64,000 nucleotides of DNA from Amyloporia xantha (taxonomy: Eukaryota; Basidiomycota; Agaricomycetes; Polyporales; Adustoporiaceae), in contig JAYKKR010000025.1 in NCBI GenBank assembly GCA_036971615.1, positions 558,001-622,000 on the forward strand, in the 5' to 3' direction. This document shows, piece after piece, positions 23,514 to 36,022 of this stretch. A program made the position numbers and the translations under genes. The notes beneath the pieces are model-generated. The model was given only the letters and a program-made list of their open reading frames with translations, made no database searches and was not told the origin of the DNA. Each line of letters begins with the position of its first letter. Positions within the stretch are counted from its first letter, which is position 1.

Positions 23514-26121
23514 TCATCGTCGAAGGTGGCTGACGTCGTAAGCCTCAGGCTTACAACGTAGTGGCAAATAGACGTACGAATTGGAAACTTGCCTGAGACA
23601 TTCGCGCAAGTCATCCAAAAGGCCTTTTATATCGCTTGACCACCAGGTGTCGTTGGGGCATTGCGATGCGCACCCGTCCAATGCGCTGATTATGTCTTGG
23701 GACAGCAGACAAGCGTCCATTTTTGCAACATTCAGGGTAGCCCCCAGAAGCTGCTTGAACATGTACCAATCGTCATAACTGCTGATGGCCTGGATCGCCG
23801 AGTCCGCGTTGATATAAGTAGCCACAGTATCTAGCGCAACATGAACTTGGTTTCCGATGTCATTGAAAGCGGCAGGAGGAAGTTTTGCGGAAATATCCAA
23901 CGTTGAGCACGAGATTGCTAAGAATGAGAATGCGTTGAGGTGTTCGCGCAGGTCTGGCAGACAAGAGAGCAATGTAACGGCATCTGCCAGAATACGCAGT
24001 GAGCACATTACGCTTAGAGGGAGGGAGACACCGGATTACGATACTTGCCCTTTATGCCCACTTCAAATTTGTCATGAAACTGCCAAATCAATGTCGCTAG
24101 CTTATTACGAGCGTCATCCCCGACTTCTGCATCCTTGAGTAAACTGATGAGGCGATTGTAAGCTTCGAGCTTGGTATCCGTCACCGCATCGAGAAGTTGG
24201 AACAGGGGACTTAGAACGCGTGCATAGTATTCCTCGCGTATGGCGTCGTCTGTGATCGAACTTGGAGTGATCTTGGACAGCAGTTCGATAGACATATGAG
24301 CGATCGTGCTAACAGCTCGACTGTCCTGCTCCGTGCGGTACCAGACGAGTGTCGGTGGGTTCGTGGACGTATCCGTTCCATGTGCCCTGTGTTCCACGAT
24401 GCTGCAGAATGCGGGAAGCGCGACATCGAGATCACTGTGCTTCAGGATAGGCCATGCGACCGTTTCGAGGGATAGTTTATCCATCAAAGCTTTGTCCGCC
24501 TCCACAAGCATGGTAAGATCGCGCCCATCTTCATTTTTCCTTTCTTGGTAACGCATGGAGAGATCATCGACGTCCTTCCAATTATCCAGCTTGAGCCACT
24601 CCCTCTGAGACCTACACCATTCGAGCGAATAGTGATATATAAGTCCGGCCACTCGCTCGAGATAGTTGTCGTTGTTCGCGCAGTATACATTGAAGGCCCG
24701 ACGCAGTATGTGTGCTGTGAGTGAATAGCGGGCCCTTCTAAGATATCTCACTAATTGAATCCACGACCATGCCTGAGGGGATTTGTACGGGCAGCCAGGT
24801 GCGACCGCTGGAATGAATGCAGTGCACAAGGAGACCAGTAGCAGCAGTATGACCAGAGACATCACACCAGCAGCAACGGCGGTGTTCAACGTCCAAAGTA
24901 GCTGTATGAGGCCGATAAGGAACAGGGAGATGGCCGCCTGGAGGAGAATCGGAAGCATGCTAATGATAAAAGGAACTCTCCATTTTGCACGATTATGATG
25001 AAGGAAGTTCCATGTGCGAACGCTCTGGTGAGATGTGGCATCACCCCGTTCAGTACCTGTATACAACCATTGGTTGACAGAGATGGCGATAGAAGCTGTA
25101 CCTAGGCTGAGGACGAGGGCAGAAATCCAAAGGATATTGACGGACTCGGAGATGCCACCCTCTGACTTTTGACTGCCTGAATCAGAAAGTGACTGCAGCA
25201 GCACAGGCAGGTCTAGCAAGGGTCCATCGGTTTGCCCGGACATGGATGCGAGGAGAGTAAGTTGTGCGGATATGAGGAGGAGAGTCCGTGCGTCTGCGGT
25301 TGGTTTGAGCGACGTATAGTATGGCACGATAAACCCGGTAAGCGCCGCGGAGACAAGTCCAGCCTGAGGAAGGTCGTGAGTTGCGATTATACGATATGGA
25401 CACGTAACAGTTTCGCCACTGGTCGTTTGAAATCCTACAAACTGACACCAATACTCACAATGAGGATCCAATTGTTGAGCTGGTCATGCCATTCGTTGAC
25501 AGTCTCCTTTTCGAGTTCCCACACGGCTTTGGAACACTTAGACCATGGGTCGGAATCGTTGGAAGCGTGTGGCTCTAGATACGTCACGTTGTTCCCCGGT
25601 GGGTCTGTCCCGACCGCATCGCTATGTTGTCCACTCGAAGAAGGATGGACATGAGCATGTGCTGCCTGTCCATCTGCATTATCCAGGGTAACCGAGGTAT
25701 CGCTACTCAGAATTCCCCTCGTCTCCTATATGATATGGATAGTCAAGTAAAGGAGTGAAGTTATATAGCTTACGGACGCACATGCATGGCATTCATTAGC
25801 CCCGTGGATGCACTAGCAGGGGGGGGCTCGACATCCTGATTGCCATGTGAACCCGGATTTGCGACCTACATGTCTCAGGATGAATGTTCATCACGTTGTG
25901 TAGTATATAGTATAGGAGCCTACACCGTTAATGTCCTCTATAACGGCAGACGACTGGATTTGTATAGCTTGCAAGGGTATATCCGAGTCGCGATTCGGAG
26001 GAAGAACCTGAGGATCGATCGTACTTGCGTGCATCTCCGAATCCTGCTCTCCATTCTCGAGATGCACACTCGACGATGATCGAGATTGTTGAGACCCCTT
26101 GCGTCTGCGTCCGTGAGCCAT
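23514..26121 (-). CDS. DUF6535-type multi-pass membrane protein
   Basis: Likely start MAHGRRRKGSQQSRSSSS at 26121, followed by a low-complexity leader (exon limits around 25740-25870 unresolved). The signature exon ends at 25459 (AVWELEKETVNEWHDQLNNW). A 95-nt intron (25458-25364) joins it to AGLVSAALTGFIVPYY at 25363. Four hydrophobic segments follow: the one just named, ILWISALVLSLGTASIAISV, FIISMLPILLQAAISLFLIG and AVAAGVMSLVILLLLVSLCT. A soluble helical tail of about 400 residues runs to about 23514. WELEKETVNEWHDQLN plus four membrane spans is characteristic of DUF6535 proteins, an agaricomycete-expanded family of unknown function. The join near 24012-24045 is uncertain: the obvious intron would be only 32 nt, so a disrupted reading frame is possible. 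Confidence 0.75.
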
Positions 26122-28344
26122 GGAATCACTGTAATTGTAGGGCGATAGACCTATGCTGACGAGAAATCTTGCTCACCAAGCCACAGATATCTACGCAACC
26201 CTATGTGAGCGTCCATGCGCTGATTCGCTGGGAATCATCTGTCAAGGAAGACGTCAATATCTTTGCAGGGAAGCGTTTTGAGTTTGGTCTAACACGACGG
26301 ACCACAATTGATAGAGTTACGCGATCCAATGTGCAAAGATAGCGGGCGCTTGTGGCCGTTAAATGATAACCACATGTGGCGAAGGATTGCAGCTGCCCCC
26401 CTCCCTGTCTCAGCTTATGTATAGATTTCATGCACTGCATATGATACCATGCAAAGCTCTTGACTCCTCGCCAACAGCTCAAGTGAACCTAGCAGCGTTG
26501 AATATCAGCCTATGAGCCAAGGAAAATCCCAAATGAACGATTCTGGGGCTAGCTGACAGCTCCGATGCCAAATAGAGATATATAGGGCTAAGAGTGTCCG
26601 ATGTCATATGCAATGTGCCCTATATCAAACTTGCATAATATAGGTCTGTGTCATGCTGACCTCTATAGTTAGATGCGTTCTCAGTGTGATGAGCGCGTCT
26701 CATAATGAGGGGGCATTTACCCTCTACGAAGAGCGGCAGTTCACAAATCAAGCCTGGTTAAGCACTTACGAGTCAAAAGTCTGAAGGCCCCTACATGTCC
26801 ATTAGCCACCTATATCGAGTAAAACATGTGTCAAATACTTACCTATATATATCCAAAATTTAGCATGTGAGAAGGAGCCACGGAGATCTGGATCCTCCGA
26901 GCTGGTCTTCCGGTACATATGTCCGAGGCTGACACATGAATCCCAATACACTCGATGGAGAGCGAACCGAGACTAGATAAACTTGAAGATGCCTTGGTTG
27001 ACTTGTCTAGAACTGGACAGTCATCAGCACTGGACGTAGACTGAGCCGCCGGACACCGGACGGAGGATCACTTTCAAGATCTAAACTCCGGCGTTGCCGC
27101 CAAGCAGTCCTTGCCAATACTTGAGCACCGTGAGTTCGGACCTAACTGCCACACCTGGATAGTTGGCGTTTTTCCGCACAAGGCCATCCGAACAACGCGC
27201 CTCCATGCATGGTATATCCTTTCCTCTACACAATCTCTGACACCACACTGGCAAGAATAGATTCGAGTTGAATGGCACCCATACGAATGAAAATAGCTTT
27301 GAGTTTTCTGCTAAGCAGGCTGCGCAAGCAAGGGAGAACCATCCAACTCACAGCATAAATCGAACGCGGCAGCCTGATAGAGATTGATCAGTCAGAATGC
27401 GAAACGACGACGGTAGTGTCTTCTGCGCGCTCCTCCACACAGTTGAAAACAGCCCTGATAACTGCGAACGGAAGCCGCCGTCATCGCGCACCATGGGAGA
27501 TAACTTGCTTTTGTCGGTAGCCCCCCGGGTTTCCGCGTCTGCTTTTCCTTCCACGTGAAGTCAAATCTCAAACGCAGACTATCTGGCATATGCATATCAA
27601 GTTGTATGCCGATTCTGACTGTTATTCACACACCTTAACTATACGTGGACTTCAAGACGGACACGTAATTTCGCTGCTACAGAATTGATCTAAAATGGGT
27701 AAAACTTCAGCGTCAGCGAGCACACGAACAAAGTAATGTGGAGGCAATAAGTACAGGAATGAGCCAGGGACTTCAGGTTAAGAATAAGAGTGTTTTCTTG
27801 GGGAGCGATGCCGCAAAGCTGGCTTCACAGCATACGACTCAGTGTTAAGGAAGCGTTTTTGTCTCACCGGCCTTCTTCAGCTTCATGATATGGCCTCAGG
27901 CTGCAAGAACGAACAGTCGAGCCTTCATACGGCCAAGGTCCCGGCCGATGGCAGACTAGTCGGGCATATATGCGGATATATAGGGATCCAATTCATGCCA
28001 TTGAACATCGCACATGGGACAGTTAGTCCACAATATTGAATCAGAACCACCTGTGCGATGGCGGCGGGGCGACTCTGCGGAGAAGGGCCGCGAGTCTACT
28101 GAGTGAACACGCCCGTGAACACACGAATAGCAAATGAGGCAGAAGATTCTCGCAGTATAACGAATTATGAAGCACAAGAGCCAGTCAGCACTAGGGAGCA
28201 TTACAGAGTGCTTGTCAGTACTGAGTGCTGCCAGTGAGTGGCCGAAGCTGCGAATAACTCGAAGTCGAACATATCGAGTACAACGGAATTCTGCATCAAC
28301 TATTTGAGCGCCCATAAACTCGTCGACGTCGAAGTTGGAAGATT
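26122..28344. other. 2.2 kb intergenic, no supported gene
   Basis: Short frames only. The part next to 26121 should contain the promoter of the DUF6535 gene. No repeat structure seen by eye. Confidence 0.4.
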
Positions 28345-29350
28345 CCAAATGACCTGTCATTTGGTTATCAATCTATGTACGGTGAGGGGATTTTACGTAA
28401 GGGCTCCACTCTGCTGCATCCGAAAGGTTTATCCGGCTTGCGTAAGCGTCGTCCCCAGTCTTCCTCCTGGTTTCTCCCTTGTCCTCGTCGTCGCTCGCCG
28501 TCTCCCACAAGGATGATACTCGCTACCCTTCTCGTCGCCTGCGTCTCACATGTTGATACGGTCATACGCCTCTTGTGTGTCTATTATTTTGCATGGGCAG
28601 GTCTTGTTGCCCATGCTCCTATGTATACATTGTGCCTTGCGGTTCTTATTGCAGGCATTTGTTTTGCGATCAGTGCTTTGCACGTTCACTACTGTATGCC
28701 GACCGGGTCTGTTCCTCGGTTTGCTCGTGTCGTGCTTGGTGGAGGTAGTGATCGTTCCAATGAGATTCAGTGGTCTATGTTGTCTGCATGCACTGTGATC
28801 TCGTTGCCATTGTGAGAGCGAACACCCCTATTGTATTGTGGTACAGTTACTGTCCTCCCTGACCATGTGAACTCTGGTGGTGATTCTCGGTTGGCTGTTG
28901 TGGATGTCCTTCTGTCTGTATTGGCCCCACGTCTGCCGTCTCGCTCCCTGGTTCCCTTGGTTTGTTTGCATAAGCTGAAAAGGGAAAACCATCTACACCG
29001 GAGCTTGGGAAATTTGGTGCACCGGGCTGGAATTGGTTGCTATCTTCATGCTTTTTGTCGGTCCAGACACTTCCCAGGAGCATGAGTTGACCGACGAGAA
29101 TGTGATTGTGATATGATCCTGATGTGAGATCAATGTATGCACGATGACTTAGATTGAATAGGGTAGATTCGGGCGACGATACTCGTCCCGAACAGTTGTA
29201 GTTATTTTGGGCTCAGATTGCCGCTGTATCTCTTGTATACTACCAAAAAAAAAGGCCTGCGGGTCACAAAAGGCTTTGCCACCAATTGCATACCATGCGA
29301 ATCAGATTAGAGGTCATTTGGTCCTGGGCGGGCGGAGCAGCGCCATCTCC
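28345..29350. mobile_element. Repeat element, long copy, ends CCAAATGACCT/AGGTCATTTGG
   Basis: The left side opens with the near-palindrome CCAAATGACCTGTCATTTGG (28345-28364), then GTTATCAAT. The right side has AGGTCATTTGG (29311-29321), then GGGCGGGCGGAGCAGCGCCA. Both ends recur, in the same order and orientation, at 61001-61021 and 61518-61556, only about 560 bp apart. The terminal word is therefore an 11-bp inverted repeat and the two copies differ by internal deletion. A plus-strand open frame (28375-28815) has two hydrophobic stretches but no recognised family. Confidence 0.55.
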
Positions 29351-29605
29351 CCACAAGTCATGCACATGATGCATGTGCATGATCTTTGAAGTCCACCGTA
29401 CGCATACATCTCGCCATTTGAACCAGTCACCTAATAGCGTCTCGTATATTACTAGTACACGACATTACACAATGACGGTACGCTATATTCTACCATTTCT
29501 GCAAAACATCAGAGGGCATATCGTACAATCCATCTCGAGAAATTATCCGAATTTATATCTTTAGGATCTGACGTCGACGCGCAGAGGTCGGGACAAATTC
29601 CACGC

Positions 29606-31573
29606 TCACTGCTCCCCTGCCTTCATCCTCTTTCCCTCCTGGACCTTCTCGGCGCCTTTCTTCCCCTCCATCTTGCCCATGAGCACCTTGGCCTCACCCT
29701 TCATCTTGTCGAGGAACCCAGCCTTCTTCGCCTTCTCCCCACCCGTAGCAGCGTCACCAGCCCCCGCGCCGGCCTCCTGGTTGCCCTCTTGCGTCGCATC
29801 GCCCTCGGGCTCAGAAGACGTCTGTGCAGCATTGGCCGAGGCCGGGTGGAGGGCAGCGGGGTGGTAATTCGTGTCTAAGTCGCCCTGAAAAAGAGGAGAG
29901 GTCAGTTTGTGTTCCATCATGTATAAGAAAATCAGATGGAAATGTCGCGTTGTGGTGCTCGCACCTCGTCCTCACCCCGGTGCTCGATATCGACACCCTG
30001 CCCGTCCTGATAGCTCGCGTCTGTACCGACTCCCACGCCATGCCAGACAGCACTAGGCGCACCGAGCGTGTACTTGCGCGGACTGAGATTGACATGGAGG
30101 AGATTCATCTGTGTCTCACGACCCTCTCCTTCCTCTGGGTTCGCCCTCCCATCGTCTCCAGCCGAAGCACCACCACGACCATCTGCACTCGAAGCGAGAC
30201 TAGAGCTGCTGCTCACCTTGTTCTCGGCATGATGAGTCTCCTTCACACCACCGTTCACGTCCGTTGCACTCTGTTGTCTCTCGTGCCTCTCCTCCCGTTC
30301 GGACTGGTCCATCTCCGCGAGCTTGTCGCCCTTCTGCCCCTCGCTGACGGCTGTCGTTCCCCTCTCATCGGGCAACACCGCGACGCCCTCCTCTCCCTTT
30401 CCACCCACCAACGCGCCTACTCCGCCCGCAACGTTTCTGCCGGCTCTGTTCTCTCCCAAACCGAGACTCTCGTTCCCTGCTTCCTCTCCCGGCCTCGCCA
30501 GCGCTGGCTTACTCGCATAGTCGACCGGATGCGTGCCCGTCGCAGACGACGTCGCGTTCGTCGCGCCTGCGCCGCCGCCGGTCTCGTCTGGGAGGGCTGC
30601 GACGCTCTGCTCGCGGAGTTTGCCCGGCAGCGAGCCTGCGCCATCCTGGTGCGTGAAGGGCTGCTGGCCGAGTGGCTCTTGCGACGGCAGTGAGGTGCGG
30701 TCAGTCACTGCTGTCGTCGTCGTTGTAGTCGTCGTCTTCGGCACGCCTGAGATGACGGGGGCAAGGACGTTCGAAGGTGCCTTGGAGGGGTATGGTGCCG
30801 TGGAGGGGTATGGCAGGGATGGGTATGTCGCTAGGGTGAGGTATGAGCAGGCAAAGTGTCAAGACATGCGTTCAGTGCTGACCTGTTCCAGCGGTGTCTG
30901 CTGGCAGACTGCGCTCGGGTTGCACATTGCGCTCATCGGGCAGCTTGGTAACGCCCTCCTCGGAGACTGTGCCAGGGAGTGCGCCGGTGCCGCCTACGTG
31001 CTCCCGCGGGAGCGCGCCATCCCGCTCGGTGGACGGTAGCGATGTCAGGTGGCTGTCATCGTGCTCCGACGCACGCGCGGTGCCGTCGATGTTGCTGCCT
31101 GTCGAATTGCTACCGGCTGTTGAGAGACGAAGGTCAGTACGTCTGGTTCAAGAGGTCGACTCTTCGATGTTCGTGGAGTTCTGTGACGCACGGGTACATC
31201 CGAAGCGCGATGACGACTAGGGAGATAGGTACGTACGGATGTATGATGAGACGACGTCAACGACGCTTGCAGCCGTGTTGGTGACGCTTTGCATCGCGCT
31301 CTTCGCGGCGTCGCCGAGGACCTGGGTGTTAACGCCACTGCTCTCGCTGGGGGTCATGTACTCGCTCGCCCTGGGGTATGCTCCGGGGAAGTCGCGCCCT
31401 GGCGTGGACACGGTGCTTTGTGTACTCTGCGTGTACTGGACACCTGGGGGAATGACTCCGTCTGCGGCAGGGGCGGGGTCTTCACGGGCGAAGGCAGCGG
31501 TGGTGGTGGACTGTGCCCACTCGGAGGCGGGGGTGCCTGTTTCTGTTGAGATGATGGGTGGTTGGCCAGACAT
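29606..31573 (-). CDS. LPDE-repeat hydrophilic protein, unknown function
   Basis: Starts at MSGQPPIISTETGTPASEWA (31573). The first exon ends near 31222. Further exons lie at about 31115-30888, about 30840-30754 (least certain), 30744-29968 and 29886-29606 (stop). Three copies of a motif occur: GALPGTVSEEGVTKLPDE, GSLPGKLREQSVAALPDE and GALVGGKGEEGVAVLPDE. All share LPG or LVG, then V..LPDE. The rest is Ser/Thr/Gly/Glu-rich and disordered. The C-terminus is a Lys-rich amphipathic segment (GFLDKMKGEAKVLMGKMEGK). Similar LPDE proteins exist in agaricomycetes, uncharacterised as far as I know. The composition recalls hydrophilin/LEA-like stress proteins (inference). It is divergent from the transporter gene, with about 1 kb between the starts. 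Confidence 0.7.
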
Positions 31574-32550
31574 GTTGAAAGATGTGGTCGTGGTGGTCGT
31601 TATCGTGAAAGTGCGTTAGATTTCGAGTGTGTGAATGAAATGGATCGCGGTGTGAGGCAGCTATGGATGCGCTGGGAGTCCTTTATGAAGGCCCATTGGC
31701 GCGCCAATGTCATGGAGTTAAACTGTCGTCACTCGCGCAGCAACACCGACGGCGACTCCAGTGATGTCATGTCGCGCCAGGCGTCTGCGCTCGGGCGTAT
31801 GTTCACCTGCCTATTGCAGCGATGATTTGTCTTGATCGTAGACGCCGGTCTATGATGCATTCAATGTCAATTGATTGTCAAGCACCAAACTGCGACTATG
31901 TTATGTACCAGTCTTACATCATACTTGTCCTACTTTCCCAGCCGCTTCTACATCATTGAAAGGTGGCTTTACGGGCCTTCAGCTTCAACGTTCAACAGAC
32001 TTCAACAGACTCTACATGCTTGCACATTTAGCTCCTACTCCAGCGCTATACCGACTATCATAGTGCTTGCTCTGACATTACCCCCTACATGTCATATTGC
32101 TCTAGTCGTGACCACTGGCCCATTGGGACCTCCCAAAAATACAAGAATTCTACTCTGGCTCTCGTTTGGTCTTCCGTGGGCAGATTCTAAATTGTTGCCT
32201 TGCAGAGGGAGCGGAAGACAGTGACTATCGGTCTGCTGCAAGTAATTCCCAGGTGCAGGCTCGAGACAGTCGCGATCCAAATGCGCTATTGTTTTAGATC
32301 GTGTCCACCGTACGCTGATAGGTGAGGCGGGTTCTACTTACGACCGACCTAGAACATGCTTGGAGTTAGTCTCAGCTGAAACGCACAGTTGGCCCATACG
32401 GATGCGAATATTCAACCTTCAGAAAAACTTCCATCTGGCCCCAGCCCTCGGCGAGTACTCAAAAGGTCAGCGCACGACGCAGCTCCCTCACGCTACATCT
32501 ATTATTTCGAGAGAATAGGCTTCACAAGCTAGCTACCGCTTTTTTTTGCC
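31574..32550. promoter_or_regulatory. Divergent intergenic region
   Basis: About 1 kb between the starts of the LPDE-repeat gene (minus) and the ThrE/Prm10-like gene (plus). It should hold both promoters. A T-run (CTTTTTTTTGCC) directly precedes the plus-strand ATG. Confidence 0.45.
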
Positions 32551-35086
32551 ATGTCTTACACCGATTTTCCCCCTCGCCATTCGACGCTGGGTCGTCGATC
32601 ACTCGCTTCCGGTGGACCGTCCACTGGGCCCGAACAGGGCGCTCCCCGCGCTTCGCGAGTGCAGTTCAGCACCGGCCCATTCGCGGCCTCGTCCGACGAG
32701 TACAATGTGACACAGGTCTCCCCAGAATCTGGCGGGCACGAGCGTTCCTCTTCGCTGCCGGAGCCCTTCTACGCTGCAGGGCCAAGCTCCGACAACGACC
32801 GTATGTTTGAGAGCGATGCACATCGTCCTAGGTATACGTCCGAGCCCCAAGTGCGTCCGCAGAAGCGTGTCCGCTTCGACGCATCCACTCGGCGCGACTC
32901 CGACGACAGCGAACACTCCGAGGAGACGCTTTACCAGGATGACCATGTAGACGACATGTCTAAATTCTCCCTGTCGTCGTATCGTCACCCGTTCGACATC
33001 CCCCCGCCCGACAGTACGTACGGCGGATGTCCCGATCGCGCTGTCGAACCCAAGTCGGAACGACCGGCGAGCACGCGGGGAGGAGAACGAGACCACGACG
33101 AGACGGTGATGCGCAGGCGCATTCGACATGACAGTGTCGACTCCAATGGCGGCTTTCTCACTCCCGAGGCTGCGAAAGCGCAGCGTCAGTGGGATAACCT
33201 GCGCAACATGAATCTTCTCCTGCAGTATGGCGATGGCTCGCCGATCTTCGACCCTGACGATCCGGTCATCACCGGCGTGAGCAAGCACCCGCTGAGCGAC
33301 ATTGAGCGCGATGAGAAACACCATCTCCGGCTTATGTCCTATCGCGAACGCCGCAAGTACATGCAGCGCGCGAGGATCGAGTATAATGTCACGAGTACGC
33401 ATTTGTCCTTCAGTTTAGTTGATGCCTCGACTCATGTGCCTCTCTGTAGCCGTTGCTAATAGGCAGACGTTCCTTCTTGTACTCGGAAAAGCGCTGGTGA
33501 AGTTCGCCGCGCCTTCCCATCGTCTCGAGTCGCAGCTGCTCGCCGCGGCACGTATTCTGGAAATCGATTTGGAGACGGTGCACCTGCCCACCGCCATCAT
33601 CGCGTCCTTCGGGACCGACGGCGAGCCGACCTCCGAAGTGCACGTCATCGCGCGAAAGGGCCAGCTTTCCCTCGGGTGTCTTCATCGCGTGCACCAGATC
33701 TACCGAGGCGTCGTGCACGACGAGATGAGCGCGAAGGAGGCTACGCAGCAGCTCAAGTCGCTGCTGGGCGAGAAACCCATATACGGACCGCGCATCAAGA
33801 TCCCGCTCGCGTTCTTCCTGTCCACCATCATCTGTCCGCTCGCGTTCGGCGGCTCCTTCGTCGACATGTGGATCGCGGGCTCGGGTGCGTTCGTCCTATC
33901 CTTCGTGCAAACGCACGTCTCGTCGAAGAAGGATACAATATACGCTAATGTCTATGAGTACGTTGTTCCGTTCGAAGATTGAAGTAGCGTTGACATTTGG
34001 AATAGCACAACCGTCACCATCCTCATCTCATTCGTAGCTCGCGCTCTGAGCAGTATCCGATCCGAGATCTTCTGTTACTCAGCCATTTCGTCGTCGGCCA
34101 TCATCGGAATTCTCCCAGGTTTCCTGGTTTGTAAGTGTCGCGGTATATTATTCATGATCAGTTGCTTATGATATCTATGCAGTGTGCAGTGCCCTGGAAC
34201 TGGGTTCGAAGAATCTCGTCTGCGGTAGTGTGAACCTCGTCTACGCGCTGATTGTCACTCTGTTCATTGTAAGCTCTTCTGCAAAACGCACTCGACACCA
34301 TGTCTGATGATTTTGCAACCAGTCTTTCGGCCTGCAGATCGGTTCAGATCTATTCTTGCTGTTTGACCGCTCGGCCCACGACGAGATCACCACGCTCGCG
34401 GCCCGCACAGCGAGTGCCGTCGTAGTCACCGGCACGTACATCACAGACTACAAGGGGAACGGAAGCACCCTCATGGGAGCGTTCACGTTCACGAACTCAA
34501 CTCCTATCGTGCTCGAGAACATCGTGAACGGCTGCTACCGCCCGCCCTCCTTCCCGTGGTACCTCCAGCCGTTCCCCTGGTGGACGCAGTTCATCCTCGT
34601 CCCTTCCTTCGCTCTGCTGTGCTCGCTGGCGAACCTGCAGCCTTTGTTCACGCTTGACCTCCTCGTCATGGTCTTCATCTCCTGTGTGGGGTACACCGCG
34701 AACAAGGTGGCGAGCATGTTCATCTTCCACCACTCCGATATCGTCTCCGCCATCGGAGCCTTCGCGATTGGAGTTCTGGGAAACATCTACTCCAGGAAGC
34801 TTGGTGGAACCGCGTTCACGGCCATGGTGCCCGGTGTCTTGTTCCTTGTGCCCGTACGTATCTTCTCAACTTTCCTCCCACGCGTCCCGCTGATGGTTGT
34901 TTGCTCGATATCAAGTCTGGACTGTCGCAAGCCGGTGGTATCAATTCACAGGGTGACGCCAGTGGTATAGACACCGGTTATGAGATGGTGGAAGTCGTCG
35001 TCGGTATTGTTGTCGGACTGTTCATATCTCAAGCCATTGTCTATCTGTTTGGAAACCGAAAGAACGCTGCTTCGTTTACTTTCTGA
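32551..35086 (+). CDS. ThrE/Prm10-family membrane transporter-like protein
   Basis: Six exons: 32551-33394, 33450-33957, 34006-34130, 34183-34268, 34323-34853 and 34916-35086 (754 aa plus stop). The first about 280 residues are a disordered, Ser/Asp-rich cytosolic tail. Then comes the soluble ThrE/DUF1212 domain (LGKALVKFAAPSHRLESQLL, TDGEPTSEVHVIARKGQLSL, VHQIYRGVVHDEMSAKEA). About ten hydrophobic helices follow across the remaining exons, ending with EMVEVVVGIVVGLFISQAIV. This two-part plan matches the fungal Prm10/YJL108C-type relatives of bacterial threonine/serine exporters. Substrate and membrane are unknown; vacuolar or plasma membrane amino-acid export is a family-based guess. All joins are in frame with GT..AG introns of 47-62 nt. 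Confidence 0.88.
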
Positions 35087-35510
35087 ATTATATTCCACAG
35101 CAAGTACAATAAAGTCCACATCGATGATGATATATTTATATAACAAAAACACCCGAAATAAAAACCTTGACATTTGAATAGTGCTCAGAACTTTGAGTGC
35201 TCCGCCTGGAACGTTTTGCATGTATACAAGTCGCAGAGATTTCGATCCAAGTCGAGACAATGCTGGACTCAAGCCGACGCATACATGTTTCTGTGTGTGG
35301 CAAGAGCAAGTTGCCCGTTAATCTCCCTTAGTTGCTCACGCTGGTTAATTCAAAAGAAAAGCGTAAGCTGCATTGTGCGCAATCACCGCATTGCTGACCA
35401 TAAATAACATCTTGTCACTGTTGTCCAACTGTTGTCAGCAAATACCAGCTGAGGACCCAGCGAGCCAAGTTCGACAAGTCCGGGGTCCTAGATTACGGCA
35501 AAGACCGCGA
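35087..35510. other. 3' flank of the transporter gene
   Basis: AT-rich 3' region with an ATTTATATAAC word near 35134. No gene. It ends at the target duplication of the next element. Confidence 0.4.
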
Positions 35511-36022
35511 GGTAGGCTAGGACCCCGGCGAATCCCCCAAGAGCCTCGATCCCAAATCGTCCTTCGTTCGGACCTCGCCCGACGCCCAATTCGGACTTTG
35601 GGCACATAACTTCGCGGAAAAGGCCTAATTTCGGCCCCAAATGGGATCGAACCTCTCAAAATCGCTGAAGCCTCGCAAAAAAGGCCGATCTGCTCATCGG
35701 GCGGTGCTGAATTGTTCGGCGCTGTCTGCACGCCATCTGGATCACGGAAGAGCATTCGGCAGGGGACCGAAGAGGCGTCTGAGGAGATGCCCGTCGGCTC
35801 GACCGGCCTGTCCATTTCCGCGCCAGGACTGGCCGGATTTCGGCCCTGATAGGATCGGACATGCGGGCTGAGGGGTACATTTCGGACCGTTATGGCACCG
35901 AACATTTCGACCTACGCCCCCCAAATTCGGCCTTTTGGATCGAACATTTTCGAAAATTTGGCCGATTTTCGGACCAAATGGGATCGAGGCTCTTGGGGGA
36001 TTCGCCGGGGTCCTGGTAGGCT
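35511..36022. mobile_element. Non-autonomous inverted-repeat element (MITE) with 8-bp target duplication
   Basis: The element is 35519-36014 (496 bp). Its ends are perfect 36-bp inverted repeats (35519-35554 and 35979-36014), beginning AGGACCCCGGCGAATCCCCC. Directly outside both ends is the same 8-bp sequence GGTAGGCT (35511-35518 and 36015-36022), a perfect target-site duplication. Internal echoes of the end (TGGGATCGAAC near 35642, TTTGGATCGAACATT near 35934) act as subterminal repeats. No coding capacity. An 8-bp duplication fits hAT, P or KDZ/Zisupton-type transposases. It is the same family as the element at 62.2 kb. Confidence 0.9.

Noticed and set aside
28375..28815. 146-codon frame in the repeat as an element-encoded membrane protein
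   Set aside because: Hydrophobic stretches are present, but the shorter copy at 61 kb lacks it and there is no family resemblance; left unannotated as a gene.
33055..33402. Long minus-strand frame opposite the transporter's first exon (33402-32599)
   Set aside because: Shadow of the plus-strand coding exon, which has the family domain downstream and correct splice joins.
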